DNA of 64,000 bases, from assembly GCF_011075055.1 (NCBI RefSeq), contig NC_058153.1, forward strand, positions 13,020,001 to 13,084,000, given 5' to 3'. Source of the DNA: Mangifera indica (lineage: Eukaryota; Streptophyta; Magnoliopsida; Sapindales; Anacardiaceae). Position 1 is the stretch's first letter. Each line of letters begins with the position of its first letter. Below are positions 46,501-58,933 of the stretch, piece by piece. The translations under genes were made by a program, and so were the position numbers. The notes below the pieces were generated by a model. The model was given only the letters and a program-made list of their open reading frames with translations. It did no database searches and was not told the origin of the DNA.

Positions 46501-49500
46501 AAGTGGAGATATGTTGGGTACACAAAAAGAACTGAGAATAGGTAATTTATCTATACCATCATCTTACTAGCAACATCCCAATATTTAACTATACCATCAT
46601 TGCCACCTGACTCGACAAACAATTTATCAAGAAATGATAACTGAACAAAATGTACCAAACGAGTATAGGACTTCAAGTGATGCAACCATTAGAGCGAAAC
46701 GAAGAGTAGGAAACGATGTCTTTGAAGAAGGAAATATTAATAACAAAGTGTTGAGACAGTTTGAGAGGAAAAGAGAGTGAGGGAAGCAGAGTGGGTAACG
46801 GTAGAGGTGAGGTGAGATTTGAGAGACATCATCCAATATTAATAATAGATTTGATCTTTTTTTTTTGTTTTAGAAATGAGAAGAGGGTATTTTTGTTACT
46901 ATAGTAATAAATGGTACATCGATAATTTATAATTAAATTTATAGAATTGGATGATAGGTGGATATATAGATTTTTCAATATTAGTGGGTGGAACTTTAAC
47001 AATAAACTAAATCTTGGGTGAGAAAAAGCTTTTTTTGGCCTTTGTTTATTGCAAAAGTATTTATTTGACTGACCAAATATTAAATTTCATTTACTTTTAT
47101 CTTGTGATGAACATTTATTATATTTAAAAATATCTCATCTGTTGTAGCAATTTATTTTAAGACATGAATTTCATATACTTATTTGTTATTTAAATTTTAT
47201 CTTTATAACATAAATAGAATTGATGGCTTCGGATAAATTCTATATACTAATTATTGAAATACAATATATTTTACGCTAAGAGAAAGGAAAATAGTAGCTC
47301 AAACCTTTCAACGTCTCAAATAATCAAAAGTAGGAAAGTGATCTCCAACTTAAAAAATATTTTATATGTTTTTAATATATTTATATATATAAAAGGTTTA
47401 ACTTGAGCTTCTAATTAAAATCAAATATCAAATGGGGGAATAGAGAAAATTATGAGCAAATTACTAACCTTGATCATATAATGTGTCATTGAGTCCACAA
47501 CCAGACAGTAATAATTGTTTAAGTGAAGTTATTGGTCTAAAGATTTTAGAAAAGCTATTGTTGAGAGTGGTATGAGTCATGATCAAACTTTCCAACTTTT
47601 TGAAAGCGATTGGACCTGCAAATATTGACATAAATGTTTGTGAACTTTATTGTTTGAAATATAGAAATTTAATAAAATATAATTTTATTAAGCTTAACTG
47701 CACATTCTACTTTTATATATATAATAATAATTCTAGACATGATCAATCTTATTTCCACACATTTTTTAATATACGATTGGATATAAAAATAATATGTTAT
47801 CATATAATTAGATTTTACTTTTTTTTAATTTGAAATTACTAATTTACATGATGATACATCATATATGTATCTAATTATACACTCAAAAGTGTATGTACAT
47901 AATTTTATTATAATAAATATTTAAGCAATGGTATGTATATATACTTTTAATACATTAGTAATGTGTTATTATATAATTATATATTACTTTATTTTTAATT
48001 CATAATCATTCAATCACATAATAACATTTCATTTATATATTTAATTATATATGTGTGTGTATATGTAATAATACTAAACACGAGCAATCTTATATGTATA
48101 CATTTTTAAATATATGATCGAGTATACAAATAATGTGTCATTATGTGATTAAATATTATTTTATTTTTAATTAAAAATTACTTATTCACATGATAACACA
48201 TCATTTACATATCTAATTATCTATTCAAAAGTTTATACACTTAATTTTGTTATAATAAACATTTTTATATTTTTAAATACTTAACGAGGCGGACTTGAAT
48301 AGTAAAAGCCTGATCAATTAAAATATAACTATTTAATCTCATTTTTGGAACTACATATCTACAGTATTTTCAGAAAAAGAAAAATAATTTTTCTATATGT
48401 ATACAAATTAATATTTGATCTCATTTTAAGAAACATTTCATTTTTATATCTAACCGGAATCTAAAATTTTCTATATGCATAAGAGTTTTTTTGATAACTC
48501 ATTCATCAATAACAACAATAGAAGGTGTTTCATCCACAAATTCAAAAAAAAAATTAATATCTAACTTGAACTTGTGTGATATATGAATTAATATATAAAT
48601 AAAACTAATCTTGAATTTACCTTGATCATATGAGAATCCATTGAATTCACAATCCCACATTGACAAACGTTTCAGTGAAGAAATAGTGGCAACATTTTGT
48701 AGAAAGCTTATATGGAGCTTAGATCTATCCAGCCACAATTCTTCTAAATTGGTTAAATTGTGCAACTCTGTTAAAACAGTGAAACATATTTAAAATGATG
48801 CTAGGTAATTAGTAATTGATAAATTGACAACTATTTTGTGTTAGCATTATAACTTTAAATTTATTTCTTACCTCAAACAATTACTGTTCTATTAAAAATA
48901 TTTTCTGAAAGGTCGAGAGTCCTCAAAGATGGAAATGAATTTAATGTTGATTGTAAAAAAACACTTGTATTAGTGGTTTCAATTTCATTTAGATAGAGGA
49001 CATTCAACTTCTTCAAGCCTTTATGATCTGCAAATTAAGATATTAAATTCATAAGTATTAAATTTCAATTTAATACCAAGACTTAAACTTTAAAAATGAT
49101 TTATTGTTTAGTGACGTTTAATTCACTTAATAAATAAGATTAAAACTCATTCTCATATATTGCAAATTACAAAAAAAATAAAATTATATATATTTTTTTA
49201 ACTAGTAGGAGTTTAAAAATTTATTAAACACATTCTTTTCTTTCATGAAAGGAATTAATATTAACTTCAAGAATTGTGTTTAATGGTTTTACCTTTGGAG
49301 TTGACAAATTGGTCAATGTTATTCTCCCCCATGTCCAGCTCCTCTAAGTTTTTCAAAGAATATAATCCTAGTGATAATTGAAATATAATTAATTAAATAA
49401 TTGATGCTAAAAAGACATGATAAATTATATCATACTTACCTTCAACATCAACACTTCCCTTCAATCCAACATCTGCTAGAACCAAAGATTGTAACGAAGA

Positions 49501-50583
49501 AAGACCACCCAAAGATGATAAGATGCTATTATTGAAATTGTTGGAACTTAAATCTAGGCTCTCCAAGCTACTCAACCTTGAAATAGTCAAACAATTTCAC
49601 AAAATTAAAATTGTTTCATATATTTATTTTTAAATGTCTAATTATATCATAAATTCACAACCAAAAAAAAAAAAACAAGTAGTTGAAATTCTGGGAATGA
49701 GAAGCTAATTAGGTTAATTACCTTGAATATTAATAATCCCATTCAGATTATTCTCATCTAGACACAATATTTTTAATGAGGGGAGACCAGCTAGAGATGA
49801 TAAGATGCTATTATTGAATTTGTTGTAACTTAAAACTAGTTCTTCCAAGTTTCTCAACCTTGATAGCCTCTCGAAACCTGTAACTATTCAAACACTTTCA
49901 AGCCAATAACTTGCTTTGTGTATATGATGATATAATTTATCACAAAATATTGAAAATATAAATCAATAAGTAAAAGTAAAATTCCAACAATATTATTTTT
50001 ATGGACCTTTCTCAATATTTTAAATCAATGCATACAAATAATAAATGTTGTTGGCACAAAAAAATATGAGGTTTTGAGCAATTTTATTGCAAAGGAGAAA
50101 TTTATGAAGATTTATTTTGTAGTAATAGAAATCATTTTATTAAAATCATATGATACTAGGCGGATGCAAAAAAAAAAAAATTACCAAAAAATAAATAGGA
50201 TGCTAAATATAGACATAATAAAGTTAAAAGGAGAAAGACAATTGACCTTCATTTTCAACACAACCGCGTATATTATTGTCACTTAAGTCTAACCTATGCA
50301 GTTGTTCGAGGGGAGAAAACAAAGATGCATTCAGATACCATTCTCCCAATTTCCTATCCATTGCATTAACAAGATCGAGTTGGATGACTCTACTAGTGAT
50401 GTTGTCACACTCAACAAGTTTCCACTCACAACAGTTTGAATTCTCCACCCAGTTGTAAAAATTGGGATAATTGAAAAAAGGTTTAAGTTGCATGAGAGCA
50501 GTTCTCTCTTCATCCCAACACCCCTTACCCAAACAAACCAACTTCATCATTAACAATAACACTAAAAGCCACTTATAGTCCAT
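43563..50583 (-). pseudogene. LRR receptor-like protein RLP3, two disabling changes
   Basis: Paralogue of RLP1 with the same eight exons: 50247-50583, 49722-49877, 49440-49576, 49293-49367, 48872-49027, 48621-48767, 47469-47615 and 43563-45745. Signal peptide, CWDEERTAL cap, LRRs, NKFLCGLPLNRSC, membrane span and YWRRSWFYL tail are all kept, and the last exon is open over 727 codons. Two lesions precede it. At the start of exon 3 one base is missing compared with RLP1 (exon of 137 not 138 bases), so splicing at the visible AAG acceptor gives TGA at once. At the end of exon 5, RLP1's CGA is TGA (48873-48875), a CpG-type change. The last exon also has a small insertion in the island. An open frame in the last exon alone would misleadingly suggest a working gene. 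A sequencing error at the exon 3 indel remains possible; the nonsense change is independent of it. Confidence 0.8.
46033..47040. mobile_element. MULE-like element in the last intron of RLP3, with a gene fragment
   Basis: A 1008-base element that begins ggccaaaaaacttattccc and ends in ggcc, with terminal inverted repeats as in 11722-12428. Possible degenerate 9-base flanks are ttaattgat on the left and tttgtttat on the right. Inside, the minus strand carries gene-like pieces. A CT-rich leader runs into an ATG near 46685, then KSYTRLVHFVQLSFLDKLFV and ESGGNDGIVKYWDVASK, which has the look of a WD40 repeat. Another frame (46230-46427) is unassigned. This suggests a Pack-MULE that picked up part of a host gene before the segmental duplication. 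Confidence 0.6.
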
Positions 50584-50647
50584 TTCTTATCAGAATAATA
50601 AATTATAAAATGCTAGCTCTTGTGACTCATAACACACTACCTTCACT

Positions 50648-50656
50648 CTATTTATA
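50648..50656 (-). promoter_or_regulatory. Probable TATA box of RLP3
   Basis: TATAAATAG on the minus strand, 65-73 bases before the ATG, as in RLP1. Confidence 0.6.
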
Positions 50657-53600
50657 ATACAATGAGATCTTCACTCTATTCACCTATCCATAATTGTTAA
50701 CTAAGACAACTGTCTATCAACTTTTGTTTTTCTAGAGTATTATAGACGTAACCTTATTTTCCAAAATCTGTTGACTTAGACAACTCTGTAGCTTTTTTCT
50801 TGAGTGTTGTGAACGTAACTTTATTTTCAAAGTTGATGTAAGTGGTTGACAACTACACATGTTATTGTTATTTAAGTTAAATTTATTATTATTATTTTTT
50901 TATAAAAACATCTTTTGGATACTTCACAATAATATTTAAGACTCAACCTTGATTAATCTATAAAAACATATAATCTCAATTGTGTTGATAAAAGTTATAT
51001 ATTATTAATTTTTTTAATTAATTTAGAATATAAATTAGTGTATCATTTTCATGAAAACAACTTGAACACATTTTTATTTATTGAAAGTTGTATATTTTCT
51101 ATGCATATTTCATATTTGTTTTAAAGACTTTAAAGTCAATGTAAATATTTAAAGTTTCTATATGTGTCTGATATTTATATATAAAATATTTCTATGACAT
51201 ATAGTGTATATTATTTCTTTGCTCCTTTGCTATTACGTCTTTTTATTTTTCATGAGATTAACTCAGAGCATCCACCTTAGTTAAGTTTAACTAAAGGTAA
51301 GTTTGTTTTCAAAGAAATATCTATCTAGAAAATAATTAATGTGAAATACCTATTTTCCAATAACATGTTAATTAGATGAAAGAAAAGATGGAGAATTGCT
51401 TGCAAATCAATTCCATCCATTAATAGTAGAGGGAGTGATTGCATAGTAAGATAAAATTTGGAATTTCAAAAGCTTAACCATCTTAATTCCAAAAGCAAGT
51501 AATTCACTCATATAAATTATATAAACTTTTTTTTCATCCATTTCAATTTTTTATTATCAATTTAATTTAAAAATAATTTGAAAAATAATATAGGATGCTT
51601 TCTTAGTGATGTTATAAGATATTTAAAATTATATTTTGTAATTACTAATTAATAATAATTGATTTGAATAATTAGATGGAAATTTATGAGTTCATCGATA
51701 TAAAATAATTGAGCAACACATGTTTGACCTCCTTCAAAAATATGTATCTGTCAATCTTAAATTGACTAAATTTCTAAACCTTTATATGGGCTAGACTTTA
51801 AATGTTGTAATGGCTATTTTCTCTCTTTTTTTTTTTCACATGATTCAAAATTTCAAATTTATTGACGTAGAAGGAGTGCAATAGACTTTCGGTGTTCCAA
51901 TATCCAACAATTTTATCTATGAATTTCCACAAATATAAGGCTTTTGAAAGGCCACCATTTTTTTTTTTGGAAAAAATTAAACTTATAATGTAATCATAGA
52001 ATCAGAACGAATGCAATAAAAATGATGCCCTTGTACTATTTGCATTAGTTAAAAGTTGGAATTCCAGAAGGGTCCAAAATTTTAAAGCAAGATTTAAACA
52101 AACAATGCAACATTAGGATGTTTTAGATAAAATTTTATTATAAAGTCAAAACTTATTCTTGGTTAAACTTATATATACACACTCAAAAAGCGGCTAACAG
52201 TCTATGGATAGACATGTATACATACTGATCAATAAACATAGTATTAAAGATAAATATTTTTGTCATAATAACTATACTTATTGATCATTATAATAACAAA
52301 ATAAGTTTCATCATTATGGTAAGAGAGTTTTGATAATGTAAATTTAATTCTTAAAATATGATTAGTAATATTGATTATATACTAACTATAATCAAGAATG
52401 ATAGCTTCAAAAACAAGTAATCCACCAATATAAATTATACAAACTTTTTTGATCCATTTTATTTTTTATTATCAATTTATTTTAGAAAATAATTTTAAAA
52501 AATAACACAAAATGCTTCCTTAGGGATGCTATAAGATATTTAAAATTATATCAGGGAATTACTATTTAAAACTTATTATCGTTTAAATAATTAGATGGAG
52601 ATTTATGCACTTGTCGATTTGAAATAATTGAACAACATGTGTTTGACTTCCTTCAAAAGTATGTATTTGTCAATTTTTAAATGACTAAATTTCTAAACCT
52701 TTATAGGGGTTAGACTTGTATGTTTCTGTCAATTTCTAAATAACTAAATTTCTAAACCTTTATAGGGGTTAGACTCGTATGTATCTATCAATTTCTAAGT
52801 AACTAAATTTCTAAACCTTTATAGGGGTTAGACTCGTATGTATCTATCAATTTCTAAGTAACTAAATTTCTAAACCTTTATAGGGGTTAGACTCGTATGT
52901 ATCTGACAATTTCTAAGTAACTAAATTTCCACACCTTTATAGGAGTTAGACTTTAAATGTTTAAACTTTGAATTTTTATTTCCATTTTCTATTTAATTTC
53001 TTATCTTTTTCTTTTTCTCATATATCCAAATTTCAAGTTTATTGACTTGATATTGATTACAACTATCATATTTATGAATTTTCACACATATGCTTTTGAA
53101 AGTATATATTTCAAGTTTATCCAGAAAAAATTGCATTATTATTTAGATGAAATTAATTCATAGCATCCACCTCAGTTAAGTTTAACTAGACTTAAAGTTT
53201 GTTTCCAAAGAAATATCTATCCAAAAAATAATTAATGTGAAGCTAACCTGTTTTCCAATAATATGTAGTTAATTAGCTGACAGAAAATATGGAGAATTGG
53301 TTGCAAATCAATTTCATCCATTAATACAAAGAGATTGATTGCATAATAAGTTAATTTTTGAAATTTCAAAAGGCTCCACCACCAAGACTTTGGTGTTACG
53401 GAGAATCTTATAAGAATACCCATTAGTTTGGTTCTAGACTTTTCCTTTGTTGTCCTCCCTTTGGGCATGGGTGAGCTTAATTTGTTTTTTAAGCCCAAAC
53501 TTGGCTTGTTGTTTCTTTGTGCTAATATATTTTTAGTTAAAAAAATAAAAAATATATTTTCCTTAATAATAATAATAATAATAAAGGAAACTATATAGAC

Positions 53601-55550
53601 AATGTGTAAAAAGAATACTATATTGCATTTTCTAAATAGAAGCTCTTTCAAAATGAATAAAATTGTGCGTACTCATATTAGATACACAAATGAATACACA
53701 CTTAATATGTATCATCATAGGATTAAATAATTTTGAATTAAAGATAAAATAATATTCAATTACATAATTACACATATAAGTATATACTTATTTATGTATC
53801 CAAATTGAGTATGCATAGTATTGCTCTTTGAAAATTAATGTTCCATTGTCTTATCTTCCAAGTAAAAAAGATTACCTTAATTTGATAACCTATATTTAAG
53901 ACACATTTCATTGATAATCAAGAATCATAGTTTCAAAAGCAAGTAATCCATCCATATAAATTATACAAATTTTTTTGATCTATTTTATTTTTTATTATCA
54001 ATTTATTTTAGAAAATAATTCAAAAAAATAACACAAGATACTTCCTTAATGATGTTATAAGAGATCTAAAATCATATTATGCAATTACTATTTAGAATTT
54101 ATTATCATTTAAATAATTAAATGTAGATTTATGCACTTATTGATTTGAAATAATTGAACATTTGATTTGTAGATGTATCTGTCAATTTGTAAATGACTTA
54201 ATTTCCAAACCTTTGTAGAGGTTAGACTTATATGTATCTATCAATTTCAAGTGTCTAAATTTCTAAACCTTTACGGGGGTTAGACTTTAAATTTCCATTC
54301 ACTATTTAATTTCTAAGCTTTTCCTTTTTCTCATATATCTAAATTTCAAGTTTATTGAATTGAAAACAATAAAATGGTTAAGGGATGACATTTTAGTAAT
54401 TATACAAGCATTCATCGCTTTATGGATATAGGCTACGAATTGATCGACCAAATGATGTTAAAAATCTCAGTGTCTTTATTTTCTTGCTCTAACTTTCACA
54501 AATGTTCAGTACACTTACCGTTTGTACTAATCTTATCATCAATATATATATATTAATGAGATAAGATCATCAAAATTATATCCCCCACTGTCACAATTCA
54601 GGCATATGCTATTAGAATATCATCACATGCCTTGTATCTTCACAGATAAATTAATTCCAAAATCTGATTCAATTTTGTACACATAACAGGACCATGACTG
54701 AATCTCCCAGCTTTGCTGCACCTTTTGAATGTTGACATTCATCACTAATCATAGTAAGAGACAATGGTCAAGGATTATTATGCAAACATAACTGCAAATA
54801 ATTTTCAATAATTCACTGCTGGCAGATTTCTATGAAATGCCAAAACAGAATTTTTAACTTGCTTGAAAGGACTAGAATGCTGGAGCTCTCGTAATTATAA
54901 CATCATAAAATTTAAGTAGCGAAGTGGATTTTAAATATAATTAACCCCAAAAAAAAAATTTAACGGCTTCTGATTAACACCTTAGGGTAGCAGTTTTTAC
55001 AAGCAATGGACTAAAATGTATTTACCATGACCTCACATGATACTTTTGTCTATTAAACAATTTCAAACACCAATATCAAAGCATCAAAACATTATACCAT
55101 ACCACATTTATAAATTGCAAAAATGGAAGAAATACAAGAAGGAAATTATTGTAGAAAATTAATATGAAAAAGCAATATCAAGACTTGAACCATAAATGAA
55201 TGGTCTCCAATAAATAACAATAATATTTCAACCTTTTATTCTCAAAACAACAAAGGCGCAATGCATTGGTCGTCATTCTCATTTACATTAAAAAAATACA
55301 AATTAGAAGCCAAGCTGTCTATGAATCTTTAAAAAGAATAAAAAGGTTGTTAATACGGACCTGCTTGTTTGCAAAAATGAAAACGACACCACCTCTTAAT
55401 TCCACTTCCTGCCAAAAGAGTCAAAAACTTATAACAGGGACTCTAAGATATTGGATAAGACTCAAAAAGTATGCATCAGTAAGGCATATAAATAGTCAAC
55501 AAGGCTAACATGAAGGTAAAAGACACCAACAGCAAAGACTAATTATTTTA
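50657..55550. repeat. Spacer upstream of RLP3, partner of 15725-18919
   Basis: Longer than its partner by about 1.7 kb, because two stretches (near 52432-53635 and 54145-54690) are absent from the RLP1 spacer. Within it 'tcaaga.tgatag.ttcaaaa.caagtaatccaccaatataaattata' occurs at 52392 and again at 53917, so part of the spacer is itself duplicated. The 139-codon minus-strand frame at 53232-53651 is AT-biased and not supported. An (AAT)n run lies near 53565. Confidence 0.6.
52659..52953. repeat. 59-base minisatellite, five units
   Basis: Five consecutive units of 59 bases containing 'gtatgtatct.tcaatttctaa' and 'aaacctttataggggttaga'. The middle two are identical or nearly so; the outer two are more diverged. 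The partner spacer has a single related unit near 16815, and further single units lie near 51740 and 54170-54290. Confidence 0.85.
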
Positions 55551-56236
55551 GGCCAAAGGACTTATTCCCCTCCACAGTATGTTGTTTTCCCAAGTTTCCC
55601 CCCTTTAATTTTGAAAATCCTAAATACCTACCCATAACTGGTTAAAGTTAATGGTTCTACGGGCAAAATTGTTATTTTATTTGTAATATTAAAAATAAAC
55701 TAAAATATAATCTACTTTTCCTCCCTTAAACTTTAAAAACTAAAATTCCCCCTAACCTAAGTTTTAAAAAATGACAGTTCCCCCATAGGGTTTAATTTCC
55801 AAATCTCAGATGTCATTGCCGATAACTTCTCTCTCTCGAAGCTTCCTCTCCCTCTGGTGGTCTTCTTGACGAAGCTCTTTGTCTACCGTCATCTCCGAAG
55901 CTTCGTTGGACGCCGATCAAGCGTCCAACTGAGTGGAAAGAGACTGTCAGAGGCAAAAGAAGCTTCGGGAGAGAGAGATTGTCGACAATGACATCAGAGA
56001 TCTAGAAACTAAATCCTAAAAGGAAACTACCATTTTTTAAAACTAAGGTCAGGGGAAACTTTTAATTTTTAAAGTTTAAAGGGGAGGGGGGGGGGGGGGG
56101 GGGGAGAAATAAAATTTTAAGAAATTAGGGTTCCGTTAATTTTAATTGCGCAGGGGTGGGTAAATGGAATTTTCAAAGTTGAGGGGTGGAAACTTTAGAT
56201 TGGAGGATACTTTGAGTGGGAAATAGTCCATTGGCC
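55551..56236. mobile_element. MULE-like foldback element with 9-bp target duplication, copy B
   Basis: Same insertion as 18920-19595, bounded by attatttta at 55542-55550 and 56237-56245. The right end reads ccattggcc, a perfect inverse of the ggcca start; copy A has ggac there. The G run inside the right arm has 19 G at 56086-56104 (13 in copy A). Same position and same target duplication show that it was inserted before the segmental duplication. Confidence 0.8.
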
Positions 56237-56245
56237 ATTATTTTA

Positions 56246-56743
56246 TTAATTTTAAATGAGCATACAAAAAAAAAAAAAAATAAACAGAATAGGAAAACAT
56301 AAGGAAAAGACATGCCAAAACCTGTGATACTATTCCATAGCTATTATTCATATGATAAAGCACCCTTAAAATATGGGAAAAGATTGATTTACCAATAACA
56401 ATACCAGTAGTTATACATAAAACTTTGCTTCTATATCATATTTTCTTCTATATGAAAGGACTGCAAAACTTAGCTTATAAATAATCATGAATTATGCCAC
56501 TGCAAGAGCAAAAGGCAAATGAAGCTGATGTGGATGGTTAATTGGTTATTCAATTGCAAATCCCTCCAAACTCTATATCATATTTTCTTCTATATGAAAG
56601 GACTAATTGAATACTGACAACAGATCATTTTTAAATAATCAAATTCTTCAGAGTATCAGGAAAATTAGTGCCAGTGGGACCAGTACAAATGCCAATAATT
56701 AATTCATACACATAAAACATATTGGAAGTAACATTTAACAAAC
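56246..56743. other. Spacer with no gene seen
   Basis: Partner of 19605-20103. Confidence 0.5.
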
Positions 56744-56842
56744 CTGAACCACTAAGACCAATAATCCATATGACACATCCCTTCCGTTGAAGTAACCCTT
56801 GCCTATCAATTTTATCCACAGTGATGTTTGCCAACTTTCCAA
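56744..56842 (-). pseudogene. Isolated APS kinase exon, copy B
   Basis: The same 33-residue exon as at 20104-20202, with both splice sites kept (ctgcag acceptor, gtttgt donor) and RQGLLQRKG where copy A has RQGLFQRKG. The P-loop is cut after GSG. The adjoining exons of the enzyme are missing here too. Confidence 0.75.
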
Positions 56843-57084
56843 CTGCAGATATATGTTTTAAATTGTCACCTAGTTTGATATGGTTAAACTTAGAACTCTA
56901 AAAAGGCACATGAGTGCAAAAATTACACAATTCTGGACCAGAATTTTACAACCGTGGTTTATAAAGTATCATTTCCATTTCTCTAAATTTTAAAAGCAAA
57001 AAATACAAAACACATTTAATCAAAATCTTGGTTATATTCACATTTTCAATCAATTATCAAGAGAAACAAGCAATTTAAACAACA

Positions 57085-57091
57085 CCCCCCC

Positions 57092-57122
<31 letters not shown>

Positions 57123-57123
57123 A
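57085..57123. repeat. Poly-C tract (28 C) followed by 11 A
   Basis: Partner of 20446-20499, 15 C shorter. Confidence 0.9.
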
Positions 57124-58445
57124 TCCAAATGCAGCCCATAAAACCAAAAGATGAAATGCAAAATAGTCCCAGCAGCTATCCGGAGGCACATAAGACATTT
57201 CTAGGCATACCACAATAATAGCAGCTATAATAATCATGTACATCTGCAGGTACTAGCTAGAAGCATAAACCTTTTAATTTGAAATACCTAATCATCTTAG
57301 CATACGTTTCATCCAAATGCAGAGGCTAAATAAATATCAAAAGAGTTTGTTCAAGAATTAAATTAAGTGCTCTCTTCTATCTTCACTTCCCTAAAAATAA
57401 TTCAAAGGACAAAACAATGAATACCTTCCTACAATAGGGGTGCTTTTCTTAAATAGAGGACACAAGATAATAACATTAACAGTCCTTCAGAGCACAAAAA
57501 ATTCCTGATTGACAGTGCTTCTCGGAATAACAACAAAGGCAATCATACATTGAGCATCATTCTCATTTATGTTCAAAAAACACAAACTAGATGCCCAGTT
57601 GTCTATGAATCTTTAAAAAGAAAAAAGGGTGTTAATACAGACTTGTTTGTTTGCAAAAATGAGAACAACAACACCTCTTAATTCCTCTTATTGCCAAAAA
57701 AGTCAGAAACTTATAACAGGGACTCTGAGATGCTGGATGAAAACTCAAAAAGTATGCATCAGTGAGGCATTTATATAGTCAACAAGGCTAATATGAAGGT
57801 AAAGGCACCAACAGCAATGAAAGTACCCAAAAAAAACAAAAAAAACCAGAATGGAGAAACAAAAGGAAAAGACATGTCAAAACCTGTGATACGTCTTAAT
57901 AGCCATTATTCATATGATAAAGTATCCTTAAATTATAAGAAAAGACTGATTAACCAATAAAAATACCAGTAGTTATACATAAAACATTTCCTCTATATCA
58001 TATCAAGAATTCAAAGGCTCCCTTTACATCATAATTTAAAAGAAATTACGAGCAAACCCTGGCCATAGTCCATATTAGCGACCGGGGTTTAACAAAAAGC
58101 CAAGAGAACAATAAAACCACCAATCCAAATAATAGGATTGACTTTGATGAATCAAAGCTGCAGAAACCTAATAAAAGATAAAACCCCCGCATCAAAATCA
58201 ATCACTGCTGAAACCTAAAAGAAAAACACGTAAAAAATAGGATTTACCCATTTTTGTTCGATTCTCGGTCGGATATTGTCTGTCGTCGTCATCGGTTGGT
58301 CGGTGGTCCTCTCAGTTCGCTGCTTGGTCTCCGTCGGTCGGATTTCGTCTCTACTCATCATCCGTCATCTTGATTATCGTCGCACAGTCTCGTTTGTTTC
58401 TCTCAGTTGGTCGCCATTCGCTCGGTCGTTACCGGTCGCCGATTT
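57124..58445. repeat. Module M, copy B
   Basis: Partner of 20500-21840. The hydrophobic minus-strand stretch is still present (about 58047-58220), and the acceptor-like site is tttag here. The GC-rich edge at 58250-58440 carries small deletions compared with copy A. No recognised product. Confidence 0.45.
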
Positions 58446-58818
58446 TAGGAATAATGCACTGGTTTGGGAGAGACGGGAGTGGAGCTGGAGAATTGAAACT
58501 GGAAAGCTGATTCAATGTTGTTTGGAGATGGAATCAGACATTTTGATTTTGCAGGGGAGTGAAACGGCAACGTTTACCTTTTTAAAAAAATTTTCACATC
58601 TTCTGAACTGTTTTAAATAATATTTTATTACTCCTACTTATTATTAATATAAATCATTATTATATTTTGTTTAAAATAATAAAATAATATTAAAATATTA
58701 TTTTATTTAAATATTTCTGGTGTCCATGAATCCTGATGATGGTGGAATTGGTGCATGAGCAATTGCTGTTGTTGTAAATTATTGAGATGCTTGCCAACCA
58801 GCTTTTCTATGTTTCCAG
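58446..58818. other. Spacer, no gene seen
   Basis: The first 150 bases match the flank of module M in copy A. From about 58712 the sequence is not found in copy A, where the gypsy fragment and an AT-rich element occupy the corresponding place. Confidence 0.4.
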
Positions 58819-58933
58819 GAACAGCAAAATGATCATCCCCAAGAAGCCTGCTTTCTGGGAACAGACTGATGAAAAGAAAAGGACTACAAGTTCAGAAATA
58901 TTTTCGGTTGATGTTGCAACAAATGCCATTTGA
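58819..58933 (+). pseudogene. Receptor-kinase C-terminal relic
   Basis: After a tttccag acceptor the plus strand reads SKMIIPKKPAFWEQTDEKKR, then SSEIFSVDVATNAI and a stop. This resembles the tail of RLK2 ([13 protein letters not shown], then [13 protein letters not shown]) and that of DUF26-type receptor kinases. No kinase core precedes it. It was left by another receptor kinase gene. Confidence 0.6.

Noticed and set aside
53232..53651. 139-codon minus-strand frame in the RLP3 spacer
   Set aside because: Rich in Ile, Phe and Lys as expected from AT-rich sequence, includes an (AAT)n run, and matches no family I know.
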